Positions 52,972 through 62,542 of a stretch of DNA of 64,000 nt are shown here, one piece after another. How positions within the stretch are numbered: position 1 is the first letter of the stretch; every line of letters begins with the position of its first letter. The DNA lies in assembly GCA_902495545.1 (NCBI GenBank), contig CABUXM010000001.1, positions 1-64,000 of the forward strand, given 5' to 3'. The notes under the pieces are model-generated. The model had not been told where the DNA came from. It saw nothing but the letters and a program-made list of their open reading frames with translations, and did not search any database. This stretch comes from an uncultured Collinsella sp. (GTDB lineage: Bacteria; Actinomycetota; Coriobacteriia; Coriobacteriales; Coriobacteriaceae). A program made the translations under genes and the position numbers.

Positions 52972-53688
52972 CTAGAGACTCAGAGCCTTCTTGAGCGGCA
53001 CGACGCGGCGGCGCGAAACCGGCACGCGTTCGTCGACGCCCGTAATGCCCAGCTGGATGGCGCCCGAGGGCACCGTCTCCACATCCGTGACGCACGCCAA
53101 GTTGACGATATAGCGGCGGTGAACACGGAAGAAGCCAAAGTCGCAGAGCTTGGCCTCAAACTGCGCCAGCGAGGTCGTCGACAAAAAGCGATCATCGACG
53201 GTATAGATGCAGGAGTAATCGTCCTTGGCCATGATAAAGCGAATGTCGTCCACGGGAATGAGCACCTTGCGGCCGCCCTTTTCCACCGGGATACGCTCGA
53301 TGGTCACCTTGCTGTCCGTAACCGGCTTGGTGCGTTGCATGACCTTCTCGATCGCGCGATCCAAGCGAGCTTCCTCGACCGGCTTCATCAGATAATCGAC
53401 GGCATCCACGTCGAATGCCTCGACCGCATGGTCACTATACGCAGTCACAAACACGATCGCCGGCGGATTTTTGAGCTTATGCAGCGCCTCGGCAAGTTGC
53501 AGGCCCGAGGCACCGGGCATCGAGATATCGAGAAACACGACATCCACGCGACTTTCCATAAGCATCTCGATGGCGGAGCGGACGCTCGACGCCTCCGTGA
53601 TCGTGCCGATCTTGCCCGTTTGCTCGAGCAGGAAGCGAAGCTCCGAGCGAGCCGGCGCCTCATCATCCACAATCATCGCACGCAGCAT
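52972..53688 (-). CDS. LytTR-family response regulator
   Basis: 238 residues. The receiver domain has the acidic pocket VDDE at 7-10, phospho-Asp54 in VVFLDISMPG and Lys in MKPVEE. The LytTR DNA-binding domain is C-terminal (FFRVHRRYIVNLACVTDVE). Cognate kinase is 53761. The start at 53688 is preferred over a TTG upstream. Confidence 0.92.
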   Translation of the reverse strand: MLRAMIVDDEAPARSELRFLLEQTGKIGTITEASSVRSAIEMLMESRVDVVFLDISMPGASGLQLAEALHKLKNPPAIVFVTAYSDHAVEAFDVDAVDYLMKPVEEARLDRAIEKVMQRTKPVTDSKVTIERIPVEKGGRKVLIPVDDIRFIMAKDDYSCIYTVDDRFLSTTSLAQFEAKLCDFGFFRVHRRYIVNLACVTDVETVPSGAIQLGITGVDERVPVSRRRVVPLKKALSL

Positions 53689-53760
53689 AGGGATAAAACC
53701 TTTCGTCAACTAACTACGCCGGGCATCCGTCGCATGACGTTGAGCCCGTAGCCTTTTATT

Positions 53761-55104
53761 TTACTCTTGAATGTCGAAGATGCTCTCTGACAAATCAAGA
53801 TGAAGGAGCACTTTGGTGCCCTTGCCCGGCGCCGATTCGACACGCGTATAGGAGTGCGGCCCATAAAAGCGATGGATGCGCTCCGAAATATTGTGCATGG
53901 CCACACCGGCGCCGCCACCCTGGGGAGAGCTGGCGTCGGGACGGGCAGAACGCTCGTCAAACAGTCTGGCGGCGGTACCCTCATCCATGCCCACGCCATT
54001 ATCGGCCACGGCAATCAAGATTGCATCCTCGCCGTCTTGGTGAACGGTCACGTCGATCCTCAGGGCGTCGTCATCGCCCATACCATGACGTACGGCGTTC
54101 TCGACAATCGGCTGGATCACGAACGCCGGCACCAGCGTATCTTCCACGTCCTCGGACACATCGAACGTCGCGAGCACGCGGTCCTCGCCAAAGCGGGCCT
54201 TCTCAAAGGTAAGGTAGCGCTTGGTCTGTGCAACCTCGCGCGAGACCGGAATAAGCGATCCCGAGTTGTCGAGCGTGGCACGATAGAACGATGAGAACTC
54301 ACGAAGCAGTTCGCGGGCCCGCAGCGGATCGGTGCGCGTAAACGATGCAATGGTGTTCAGCGTGTTGAACAGGAAGTGCGGGTTAATCTGCGCCTGCAGC
54401 GCACGCACCTCGGCGCGCGCTGTGAGTTCCTTTTGCACCTCGAGCTCGTGGATGGCGAGCTGCGTGGACAAGATCTCGGCAAAGCCCGAGGCAAGCGCGT
54501 ACTGGGTACGGTCGACGGCGCGCGGGGTCTTGTAGTAGAACTTGAGCGTGCCGACGGTACGATCGCCCACCTTGATGGGGGCGATAATGCCGGCGGGGAC
54601 TTGGTTGTGTGAGCCGTCCGAGCCCACGACATCCACCATACGGTTGAACGACTGCACGATGCCATGTTCGATAACGTAGCGCGTGGCAAGCGTGTGGATG
54701 GGAGAATCTGGCAGTAGTTTTTTCTCAAGCTCGCCCGCGCAGGCCAGCACGTTGCCCTCGTCGGTGATGGCCACCGTCATGGCACGCGTCTCGGGCAAAA
54801 TGCGCTGGCACACCAAACGCGCCGACTCCTGCGTCAGACCGCCCTTAATGTCCTCGAGCATGGCCGAGGCCACCGAGAGCGTCTCCTCGGTGTACTGGGA
54901 GCGCACCGAATCGGGATTGAGCGTCAAAAAGATAAAGATGCACAGAAAGATGCACAGCAGCGCGCAGGCAATCACCGTGGCGATCGGCTCGATACCGGTC
55001 ACCAAGGCAAAAATAAAGTACACCAGCACGCAAATGGCGCAGGCAACGGCAATGATGCGAAAGATTGATATTGAACTATCGCGCTGGGCGCGGCGGTCGA
55101 TCAT
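53761..55104 (-). CDS. LytS-type sensor histidine kinase
   Basis: 447 residues. Two N-terminal membrane helices (FRIIAVACAICVLVYFIFALV, VIACALLCIFLCIFIFLTL), a GAF-like middle (~75-225), the His_kinase motif QINPHFLFNTLNT near 245 and a GHKL ATPase (VIQPIVENAVRHG, VADNGVGM). Its ATG overlaps the glycosyltransferase stop by ATGA, so all three genes form one operon. The signal is unknown. Confidence 0.92.
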   Translation of the reverse strand: MIDRRAQRDSSISIFRIIAVACAICVLVYFIFALVTGIEPIATVIACALLCIFLCIFIFLTLNPDSVRSQYTEETLSVASAMLEDIKGGLTQESARLVCQRILPETRAMTVAITDEGNVLACAGELEKKLLPDSPIHTLATRYVIEHGIVQSFNRMVDVVGSDGSHNQVPAGIIAPIKVGDRTVGTLKFYYKTPRAVDRTQYALASGFAEILSTQLAIHELEVQKELTARAEVRALQAQINPHFLFNTLNTIASFTRTDPLRARELLREFSSFYRATLDNSGSLIPVSREVAQTKRYLTFEKARFGEDRVLATFDVSEDVEDTLVPAFVIQPIVENAVRHGMGDDDALRIDVTVHQDGEDAILIAVADNGVGMDEGTAARLFDERSARPDASSPQGGGAGVAMHNISERIHRFYGPHSYTRVESAPGKGTKVLLHLDLSESIFDIQE

Positions 55105-56288
55105 TCGGCCCCCTCCAGGATACTGATCAGTTGTGCGTCACGCCAAAGCCCGTCCATGATCTTGGGCCAAAAGCTCTGGAAACGCAGGTAGCTTGCAGCG
55201 TTTTGGCGCGCATAGGCCTTTGCCTCGCCGATACCATGGCGCCAGATGCGCAGGTAGCCCTCATGCTCGCGGGTAAACACGCTGCGGACCATAGCGGTCT
55301 TGCGCACGCGGTCGTCGAGCTCGCGCGAAATCCACGGGCCCGGGTAGGGCATGAGTGATGCCGCCGTAACGGGAATGAGCTCCTTTTGATGCGCGGCGAA
55401 TGTCAACTTGGCCCGTTCGTAGTACCAACGGTATACATCCTGCATAAAGCGCGGTGAGCGCTTTTCGGACTCCGGAGGCAGATGGCGCACGGTCCACTCG
55501 TTATCGAACCACACGTCGTAGCCAAACATGCGCATGTTAAAGAGGTAATCCAAGTCCTCGCCGCGGGTGATAAACGGGTCAAAGGCCACACGCGTAAAGG
55601 CGCGGGCGTGCAGGGCCATCAGGCCGCCGCACACGTAGTTAGAGCGCGAGATGCGGGTGCCCGAGAGCGCCTTTTTCATCCAACGGTTGAACTCGATGCG
55701 CTTGGTCCACCAACGATGGCAGATGCCCGCCTTGTCCGTGGGAGCCAGCGGCGAGCCGTCGCGATCGTAGAAATAGCCGCTCTTGACCAAGATCGGCAAG
55801 CCCTGACGCGTCTGCTGCCCCAACGCATAGGTCGCGCGCTTCATAAAGTCGGCGTCGATGACAGTCTCATCGTCATCCAAAAAGATAACCGCGTCATGGC
55901 CCAGCACAGCGGCACAGGCTAGCCCCATGTTGCGGATGGCACCGTAGCCTCGCAGGCTCACGCACTCGCCCGAACCCTTGGGCGCGATCTGAGCAACCCG
56001 GTCTGCGATGCGCGAGGCCTGGGTGTTGGTGACAACGGTGACCTTGAGCGTGGGATGCGCGTCGACAATCTCGCGCACGCGCAGCGACACATCGGCTGTG
56101 GCAGAAACGGGACAGACCACCAAAAGGATGATGCGCGGGATGTCACGTACCTGCTCAAGCGAGGCCAGGCAGCGGTCGAGTTCGGGATTGTCGGCGTTGA
56201 GTCGCGTCGAATGGTCATAGGTGCCAGGGGCGTTTGCGCAAGCGTCATCGCCCGCCCAATACGTTGGAATCACGACTGTGGCGTTCAT
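55101..56288 (-). CDS. Family 2 glycosyltransferase
   Basis: 395 residues, GT-A fold. The N-terminus is MNATVVIPTYWAGDD, the metal-binding triad is in FLDDDETV near residue 138 and RGEDLDYLFNMR near 238 is the acceptor-side motif. No membrane helices. Donor and acceptor unknown. It is the first gene of the operon with the LytS/LytTR pair. Confidence 0.87.
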   Translation of the reverse strand: MNATVVIPTYWAGDDACANAPGTYDHSTRLNADNPELDRCLASLEQVRDIPRIILLVVCPVSATADVSLRVREIVDAHPTLKVTVVTNTQASRIADRVAQIAPKGSGECVSLRGYGAIRNMGLACAAVLGHDAVIFLDDDETVIDADFMKRATYALGQQTRQGLPILVKSGYFYDRDGSPLAPTDKAGICHRWWTKRIEFNRWMKKALSGTRISRSNYVCGGLMALHARAFTRVAFDPFITRGEDLDYLFNMRMFGYDVWFDNEWTVRHLPPESEKRSPRFMQDVYRWYYERAKLTFAAHQKELIPVTAASLMPYPGPWISRELDDRVRKTAMVRSVFTREHEGYLRIWRHGIGEAKAYARQNAASYLRFQSFWPKIMDGLWRDAQLISILEGAE

Positions 56289-56310
56289 GCCTTACCCTCC
56301 CTGCAACACA

Positions 56311-56345
56311 AAAACGGGACGCCGCCAAACACAGGCGACGCCCCG
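56311..56345 (-). terminator. Terminator of the MFS gene
   Basis: CGGGGCGTCGCC / GGCGGCGTCCCG stem followed on the minus strand by TTTTTG. Confidence 0.85.
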
Positions 56346-56459
56346 CGACCTAGCTGATTCCATCATACCCACTTGGGCAAATCATTGCTCGCAAGTCGCA
56401 ATGTTTATTGCGGATAACCCCAAAAGAGTACCGTGGACAGGCACAATAGCCGCTCGCTC

Positions 56460-57719
56460 CTATGCGGCATGCTCTGCCGCCCGAGTCATGCGGGACAGGC
56501 GGACCAGCAGCATAAAGCCAACAATCAGCAGCACGCCAATGGAAAGGACGCCCAGCGACGGGTTGCCGGTCAGCGAGGTGACGACCGACACCAGGAAGGT
56601 GCCCATAACGCTTGCATAACGACCAAAGATGTCAAAGAAGCCGTAGTACTCGTTGGACTTTTCCTTGGGGATAATGCGACCAAAGTAGCTACGGCTGAGC
56701 GCCTGCACGCCGCCCTGGAACAGGCCGACCATAATGGCAAGCACCCAGAATTCAAAGGCGGTCTTGAGGAAGAACGCGGCGAACAGCACAATGCCCATGT
56801 AGGCGGCGACCGCCACCAGGATCATGTTGAGCGTGCCCACGCGTCCGGCGAGCTTGCCGTAGATGATGGCGGACGGAAAGGCCACGAACTGCGTAACGAG
56901 CAGCGCCAGCACCAGCTGCGTCGAATCGATGCCCAAGGCCGATCCGTAACTGGTGGCCATGGAAATGACCGTGTGCACACCGTCGATATAGAAGAAGAAC
57001 GCGATCATGTAGACCAGCACGGTCTTGTTGTGGGCGATCTCGCGCATGGTGTGTCCGACCTCGGAGAACACACCGCCCACGATGTGGCCGATAGTGTCCT
57101 CGGGACCGCGCTCGCGACCGTACTTTTGCTTATAGGTGCGAATGAGCGGCAGGGTAAAGATGAGCCACCAGGCACCAGTGATGATAAACGACAGACGCGT
57201 TGCCAGCATGGTGGGGACGCCAAGAGCGGGGCCACCCATGATGAGCGCCAGGCAGATGACGAACGGCACGGTGGAACCGATATAGCCCCAGGCATAGCCC
57301 GAGCTGGACACGGCGTCCATGCGCTCGTCGGTCGTAATGTCGGGCAGCATGGCGTCGTAGAACGTCATAGAAGAGTTAAGGCCGATGGTGCACAGCACGT
57401 ACACGGTCAAAAATGCCATGGCGGACATTGGGATAGCCTGCGCCAGGCAAAGCACCAGGCCCGTGAGGAAGAAGCCCAAGAAGAACTTGATCTTGTTGCC
57501 TGCGTAGTCAGCAAGCGCGCCCAGAATGGGCATGAGCATGGCAATGACCAGCGAGGCGATCGTCTGCGCATTGCCCCAGGCGACCACCAGGTCGGCCGAG
57601 GAAGCGCCGGTATTGATGGCGTTAAAGTAAATGGGCACCACCGAGGTATTGAGCAGCACAAGGGCCGAATTGCCCACATCATACATAACCCAGTTACGCT
57701 CGAGCTTGGTGTATTTCAT
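56460..57719 (-). CDS. MFS transporter, UMF1/Atg22-like
   Basis: 419 residues with about twelve helices. The starting motif ERNWVMYDVGNSALVLL and the FYDAMLPDIT segment are typical of the UMF1 (vacuole effluxer/BtlA-like) group. GGVQALSRSYFGRIIPKEKS is another conserved stretch. Substrate unknown, possibly amino acids. The gap to the upstream gene at 57821 is about 100 bases. Confidence 0.88.
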   Translation of the reverse strand: MKYTKLERNWVMYDVGNSALVLLNTSVVPIYFNAINTGASSADLVVAWGNAQTIASLVIAMLMPILGALADYAGNKIKFFLGFFLTGLVLCLAQAIPMSAMAFLTVYVLCTIGLNSSMTFYDAMLPDITTDERMDAVSSSGYAWGYIGSTVPFVICLALIMGGPALGVPTMLATRLSFIITGAWWLIFTLPLIRTYKQKYGRERGPEDTIGHIVGGVFSEVGHTMREIAHNKTVLVYMIAFFFYIDGVHTVISMATSYGSALGIDSTQLVLALLVTQFVAFPSAIIYGKLAGRVGTLNMILVAVAAYMGIVLFAAFFLKTAFEFWVLAIMVGLFQGGVQALSRSYFGRIIPKEKSNEYYGFFDIFGRYASVMGTFLVSVVTSLTGNPSLGVLSIGVLLIVGFMLLVRLSRMTRAAEHAA

Positions 57720-57820
57720 GGACAGGGACCCTTCGTATTCGCCCGATATGCAGTTAGTTCATCGTACCCCAATTGTCCAGAACCGCCGGTAAGGATTCGG
57801 CAAAGGGGCACGCACGGGCC

Positions 57821-58765
57821 CTATTCCTCGCGGTCGAACTCCTCATCGGCTTCGAGCACGCGACCGCTGTAGTTGACGTGACTGGTCACGGCATCCATGT
57901 CACCGGTCTCGATAAAACGTGCGACCGTGCACTCGTAATCGACCAGCGCGCGATCAAAGACCTCGGGGAAACTCTCGTTCGAGACCTCGTCGGTAAAGGG
58001 ATTCTTCCATGTCAGATGGCCCAGGTTACCGGTGCGCTCGGGCAGCTCCGTCGTCACGCGATGGGCAAGGCCGTCGAGCAGCGAGTAGTCGTGCACCAAG
58101 CCCTCAACCAGCGAGATCGCGCGCGTCTTTGCGGAGCCGGCCGGCTCAATCGCGCGGTAAAGTCGCTGCATATTGGCAACGGCAGCACCGTACTCCCCCG
58201 CCGGAATGTCAATGCCGTACACGCGTCCGGCAACATAGCTCATCAGCACGCCGGCCACGCGATTGATGCGATCGGTGGTGACGATCTCGCCCGCCGGCGG
58301 GTAATCGTCGACCGTAGCGCCATCGCGTTTAAGCTGCAGCATCAGTACATCCAGGTCGCTCTCGATCACGGCATGGACCTGACTGCTCGAATCCTCAAGC
58401 TCTGAATCGGACTCCACGATGCCAAACTGCTGCTCATAGACAAAGGGATGGGCGTTGCGGTCGAGCACGTAATGAGACAGTAGGCCCAGCGCAAAGGCGC
58501 GACCCAAGCTGGCGTCGCGCGGCAGCAGATGTGACACGCCGTCGCGCAGGCACGCAAACTGACGAGACATGCGCGACCGATGCATGACCTGTGCCAGCAG
58601 CGTGCAGTCGGAAACACGCGGTGTCAGAATGTGAAAGAAGAACGGGTCGGGGCCTTGGTTGCCCAAGATAAAGGCAATGCGCTCTTCATCGGACGCGATG
58701 ACGCCCTGCGGAAGACGGTCGATGCTTTCCTCGCCAAACAGATGATGGGTGATAAGCGCGGGCAT
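57821..58765 (-). CDS. Zinc-dependent phospholipase C-like protein
   Basis: 314 residues. The N-terminus MPALITHHLFGEESI, FILGNQGPDPFFFHI and LLSHYVLDRNAHPFVYEQQ fit the zinc-dependent PLC/nuclease fold with several His/Asp ligands. No signal peptide. The start at 58765 follows AAAGGA. It lies downstream of the second LytS/LytTR pair and may be co-expressed. Confidence 0.8.
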   Translation of the reverse strand: MPALITHHLFGEESIDRLPQGVIASDEERIAFILGNQGPDPFFFHILTPRVSDCTLLAQVMHRSRMSRQFACLRDGVSHLLPRDASLGRAFALGLLSHYVLDRNAHPFVYEQQFGIVESDSELEDSSSQVHAVIESDLDVLMLQLKRDGATVDDYPPAGEIVTTDRINRVAGVLMSYVAGRVYGIDIPAGEYGAAVANMQRLYRAIEPAGSAKTRAISLVEGLVHDYSLLDGLAHRVTTELPERTGNLGHLTWKNPFTDEVSNESFPEVFDRALVDYECTVARFIETGDMDAVTSHVNYSGRVLEADEEFDREE

Positions 58766-58857
58766 AATGATCCTTTCGATTTCATTCGATGCCACCCATT
58801 ATGCCCACCGCGCGCCCATGCCAAACCTGCGATGGTAAACGACGGCACGCAAGCCTC

Positions 58858-59592
58858 TTACGCAAGCCCCAGGTGCGACTTGACCTCGGCGGCACGACGA
58901 CGGGACACCGGCACCGTCGAGTTCACGTGGTCGAGCCTGAGCTCCATAAGACCCGTGGAACCGATCTCAACATTGTGCACGTCTTCCAAATTGACCAGAT
59001 AGCTGCGATGAACGCGAATAAAGCCCTCGGAGACCAAGCGACGCTCGAGCGAAGAGATCGACTCATTGATCAGGTACGTTCCCTCGGCGCAGATGGCATT
59101 GCAAAAATCGGCGCGCGCCTCAAAGTAGCAGACGTCTGCGGCGGGAATGAACACCTTTTTGCCCCCGCGGTCCACCGTCAGACGCAAAGGCTGGCGCGGA
59201 GCGTGGATAACACGACGGGCACCCAAGGCTGCCTCAATCTTGTCGAGTGCCTTTGACAGGCGTGCGTCCTCGACCGGCTTGACGACATAGTCGACCGCAT
59301 CGAGGTTATACGCATCGGCGGCAAACTCGGCAAACGCCGTCACAAACACAACCACCGGCGGCGTCTTTAGGTTCTGCAGCGTCTCGGCAAGCTCAATTCC
59401 CGAGCGACCGGGCATGGTAATGTCTAAAAACAGCACGTCGGGCTTATTCGACAGAATCGACTCCACGGCTTCGGTGACATTGCCCGCCTCGGCAATCTGA
59501 CCCACACGCATATCCTTTTCCAACAGATAGCGTAGCTCAGCCCTAATTGGAGGCTCGTCATCAACCACCAAGATGTTCCAGCCTTCGGACAT
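58858..59592 (-). CDS. LytTR-family response regulator
   Basis: 244 residues, paralogous to 52972. Acidic pocket VVDDEPP at 9-14, phospho-Asp57 in VLFLDITMPG, a KPVEDARLSKAL helix and a C-terminal LytTR domain (FIRVHRSYLVNLEDVHNVE). Cognate kinase is 59631. Confidence 0.92.
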   Translation of the reverse strand: MSEGWNILVVDDEPPIRAELRYLLEKDMRVGQIAEAGNVTEAVESILSNKPDVLFLDITMPGRSGIELAETLQNLKTPPVVVFVTAFAEFAADAYNLDAVDYVVKPVEDARLSKALDKIEAALGARRVIHAPRQPLRLTVDRGGKKVFIPAADVCYFEARADFCNAICAEGTYLINESISSLERRLVSEGFIRVHRSYLVNLEDVHNVEIGSTGLMELRLDHVNSTVPVSRRRAAEVKSHLGLA

Positions 59593-59630
59593 ATGTGCTT
59601 CCCCTCTTTTTCTCTCAATCCAACCGCGTG

Positions 59631-61022
59631 CTACGCCGTCAACGGCGCGGGCTCATGCGGCTCGCCGTTCAGCTCGACGATGACCTGCGTTCCCACGCCC
59701 TCCTGGGACTTCACGCGCATGCCGGAATCTTCTCCGTAAAAGAAATGGATGCGCTGAAGCACGTTGAAGAGCGCCAGGCCGCAACCTCGCTTGACGGAGC
59801 CGTCGGCGGTAATGCTCTCGGGCTCCTCTCGGCGATGTTGCTCAAACAGATGCGCGCAGACCTCTTCGCTCATACCGATGCCATCGTCCTCGACGATGAT
59901 TTCCAAACCGTCATCGGTCTCGAAAGCCCTAACATGAATAGAAAGCGGCTCGGTCTCGCGCTGCGCGTGCTTGATGCAGTTTTCGAGCAGCGGCTGCAAG
60001 ATAAACGGCGGTACTAGGCTGTCGCGCACCTCAAAGTCGATGTCGACCGAAACACGCAGACGGCCGTCGCCATACCGGGCCTGCATAAGATTGATATAAC
60101 GAGTGCCCTGCTCCACCTCGTGCTCGAGCGTGGTGAGCGTATCGGAGTCAGAAAGCGTCTGACGGTAATAATTGGAAAAATCGATGAGCAACGATCGCGC
60201 CTTGTCGGGCTCGGTTCGAACGAGCGACACGATCGTGCTAATGGTATTGAACAGAAAATGCGGGTCGACCTGCGACTGCAGGGCACGAAGCTCAACGCGG
60301 GCTGTGAGCTCATCCTGGCGCTCGAGCTCAAAGCTCGCGAGTTGCGTGGAAATTAGATCGGCAAAGCCCGAGGCCAACGCCGTCTGGCGCATATCGATGC
60401 TGCTCAGGCGGGGATAGTACAGCTCGAGCGTACCCACGCAATGTCCGCGCACGGTAAGCGGCGCGACAATGCCGGCGCGCAGGCGGGGAAAATAGCCGCC
60501 CGTCTCATTGGATGTGTCACGCGAAAACACGCTCTGCTCGCCCGTCTCAATCACACTGAGCGTGGTCTTGAGCACGACCGGGGTGCCGGCAGGGCACTTT
60601 GCCGAGTCCTCGCCCCAGCTTGCCAACACCTGTTTGCCATCGGTAAAGCAGATGGCCGAGGCGATGGTCTCGGACAGGATGATTTTAGAGGCGCCCAGGG
60701 CCGCTTCGGGCGTAAGGCCGCGCGACGTGTAGGCGAATATTTTTGATGCGATGGCGAGCGTACGGTCGGTTGCGCTCGATGTGAGGTCGTCGGGGACCAC
60801 AAAGACATACGAGAAAAAGAAGCACAGCATGACCAGGCCGGCAATAACGACAACGCCCGGAACGGGATTGGGATTATCGGTTAAATCCCAGATAAGCAGC
60901 AGGATAAGCGCCGGAACGACAACACCGAGCAGGATGGCCTGGACCACATGCCGGGCCGTACGAAAGACCTTGGTAGAGTTGTAGCTCTTGCCCAGAATCA
61001 GCCTGTTTAAATCCACCGTCAT
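59631..61022 (-). CDS. LytS-type sensor histidine kinase
   Basis: 463 residues with two N-terminal membrane helices (ILLGVVVPALILLLIWDL, GVVVIAGLVMLCFFFSYVFVV), a GAF-like middle, QVDPHFLFNTIST near 260 (the phospho-acceptor motif with Asp for Asn) and a GHKL ATPase (ILQPLLENCIKHA, VEDDGIGM). AAAGGGG abuts the ATG at 61022; a GTG two codons later would be better spaced. Confidence 0.9.
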   Translation of the reverse strand: MTVDLNRLILGKSYNSTKVFRTARHVVQAILLGVVVPALILLLIWDLTDNPNPVPGVVVIAGLVMLCFFFSYVFVVPDDLTSSATDRTLAIASKIFAYTSRGLTPEAALGASKIILSETIASAICFTDGKQVLASWGEDSAKCPAGTPVVLKTTLSVIETGEQSVFSRDTSNETGGYFPRLRAGIVAPLTVRGHCVGTLELYYPRLSSIDMRQTALASGFADLISTQLASFELERQDELTARVELRALQSQVDPHFLFNTISTIVSLVRTEPDKARSLLIDFSNYYRQTLSDSDTLTTLEHEVEQGTRYINLMQARYGDGRLRVSVDIDFEVRDSLVPPFILQPLLENCIKHAQRETEPLSIHVRAFETDDGLEIIVEDDGIGMSEEVCAHLFEQHRREEPESITADGSVKRGCGLALFNVLQRIHFFYGEDSGMRVKSQEGVGTQVIVELNGEPHEPAPLTA

Positions 61023-61053
61023 CCCCTTTTATCTATCGCACCCATAGCAATAA

Positions 61054-61075
61054 AGAGGGCCGCAAGCGACCCTCT
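61054..61075 (-). terminator. Terminator of the amidohydrolase gene
   Basis: AGAGGG / CCCTCT stem with an inner CGC/GCG, followed by TTATT on the minus strand. Confidence 0.65.
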
Positions 61076-61133
61076 CCATTGCATTATGCAATCAAATACT
61101 GTGTTTTACATCCAGTCGTCGATGAACGGTAGT

Positions 61134-62411
61134 TTAGGCGCTGTATTTGTTGGCCTCGCCAAAGGTGCCAGCCTCGACGATCCAGCCGTCCTTCATGATG
61201 ACGTCCATGTTGTCGGTGTTGAGCACGTGGATGTCGGCGGCGACGTCACCGTTGATGACCAGCAGGTCGGCGCACTTGCCGGCCTCGATGGAACCGGTCT
61301 CGTCCTCGATGTGGCACATCTTGGCACCGTTGAGGGTGGCGCAGGTGATGGTCTCGACCGGGGTGAAGCCGATCTTGTCGACGAACTCGTACATCTCCTC
61401 AATGGAGCAGGTGCCGTACGGGGTGACGAAGGAGAAGGAGTCGGAGCCGATCGTCATGACGACGCCGCGCTTCTTGGCCTCGCGCAGGCAGTCGTAGTTG
61501 CGCTGCAGCTCCTTCTCGACCAGGGTGCCCTCGTACTTGTCGTGCAGCTCGGGGACGTAGACGGGCGGATAGGTGGCGTACCAGGTGGGCAGGAAGGCGA
61601 TCGTCGGGGTGAAGAAGGTGCCCTGCTCGGCCATGAGGTCCATGGTGCGCTCATCGATATCGAAGCCGTGAATCAGCTGCTCGCAGCCAAAGCGAACGGA
61701 ATCGTAGGCAGCGGCGTGGTTGTTGTAGCAGTGGCTCCACACGGGGATGCCGACCATCTTTGCCTCTTCGACCACGGCCTGGATCTCCTCGGAGCAATAG
61801 TGCTGGTCGCGACCGGAGTCCCAGCGCCAGATGCCGCCACCGGTAGCCCAGATCTTGATGGCATCGGGGTTCTCACGCAGGCGACGACGGACGGCCTTGC
61901 GCAGATCCCAAGGACCGTCGACCTGGTCGCCCCAGGGGTGGGATTCCTTGTTGAGCTCCTGGGTGCAGTGGTGGGAGTCACCGTGGCCGGCAACGCGGCA
62001 GAAGCCGAGGCCGGTGGCCAGAACGCGCGGGCCCTTAAAGACGCCCTTGTCGATGCAGTCACGGATCTGGATACCAAAGCGGCCGATCTCGCAGACGGTG
62101 GTGAGGCCGTGGGTGAGGCAGTCGTAGGCCTGCTTGACGGCGACGGCCTGCTTCTCGAGGAGCGGCTGCATGACCCAATCGGTGTCATCGTCGGTCAGGT
62201 TGCCCGAGAAGTGCAGGTGGGTGTCGATCAGGCCGGGAAGGACGGTCTTGCCGGCGGCGTCGATAACCTCAACGCCCTCGGGAAGGTCCTGCATAGTGCC
62301 GGCGTACTCAATCTTGCCGTTGTCGTCAACGAGAACGAGGGAGTTCTCGACCGGCTCGGCACCGGTACCGTCGATGAGCTTGCCGCCAACGATTGCATAC
62401 TTAGTGGACAT
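61134..62411 (-). CDS. Amidohydrolase, Xaa-Pro dipeptidase (prolidase)-like
   Basis: 425 residues, TIM-barrel metal hydrolase. Visible ligands are His65 and His67 (DTHLHF), carbamylatable Lys186 (AIKIWATGG), His227 (WSHCYNN), His248 (IHGFDID) and Asp324 (GSDSFSF). The build matches binuclear prolidase-like or imidazolonepropionase-like hydrolases. It is preceded by an APC permease on the same strand, suggesting uptake and hydrolysis of a small amide or dipeptide. GGAGG precedes the ATG. Confidence 0.85.
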   Translation of the reverse strand: MSTKYAIVGGKLIDGTGAEPVENSLVLVDDNGKIEYAGTMQDLPEGVEVIDAAGKTVLPGLIDTHLHFSGNLTDDDTDWVMQPLLEKQAVAVKQAYDCLTHGLTTVCEIGRFGIQIRDCIDKGVFKGPRVLATGLGFCRVAGHGDSHHCTQELNKESHPWGDQVDGPWDLRKAVRRRLRENPDAIKIWATGGGIWRWDSGRDQHYCSEEIQAVVEEAKMVGIPVWSHCYNNHAAAYDSVRFGCEQLIHGFDIDERTMDLMAEQGTFFTPTIAFLPTWYATYPPVYVPELHDKYEGTLVEKELQRNYDCLREAKKRGVVMTIGSDSFSFVTPYGTCSIEEMYEFVDKIGFTPVETITCATLNGAKMCHIEDETGSIEAGKCADLLVINGDVAADIHVLNTDNMDVIMKDGWIVEAGTFGEANKYSA

Positions 62412-62493
62412 GGTTCCTCCTTATGGATCCATATAGTGGGCGAGGCCGTGTTGGGTTAAGGCCTCACAAAGCTACCCAAGTGGTGCCGGGTTC

Positions 62494-62522
62494 GGTGCGC
62501 GGGAGAGAGGGCGCCGCGCACC
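62494..62522 (-). terminator. Hairpin after the APC permease gene
   Basis: GGTGCGCGG / CCGCGCACC stem without a clear T-run. It may reduce read-through into the amidohydrolase gene. Confidence 0.5.
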
Positions 62523-62542
62523 CGATCCGCCCCGGCTAGGCG

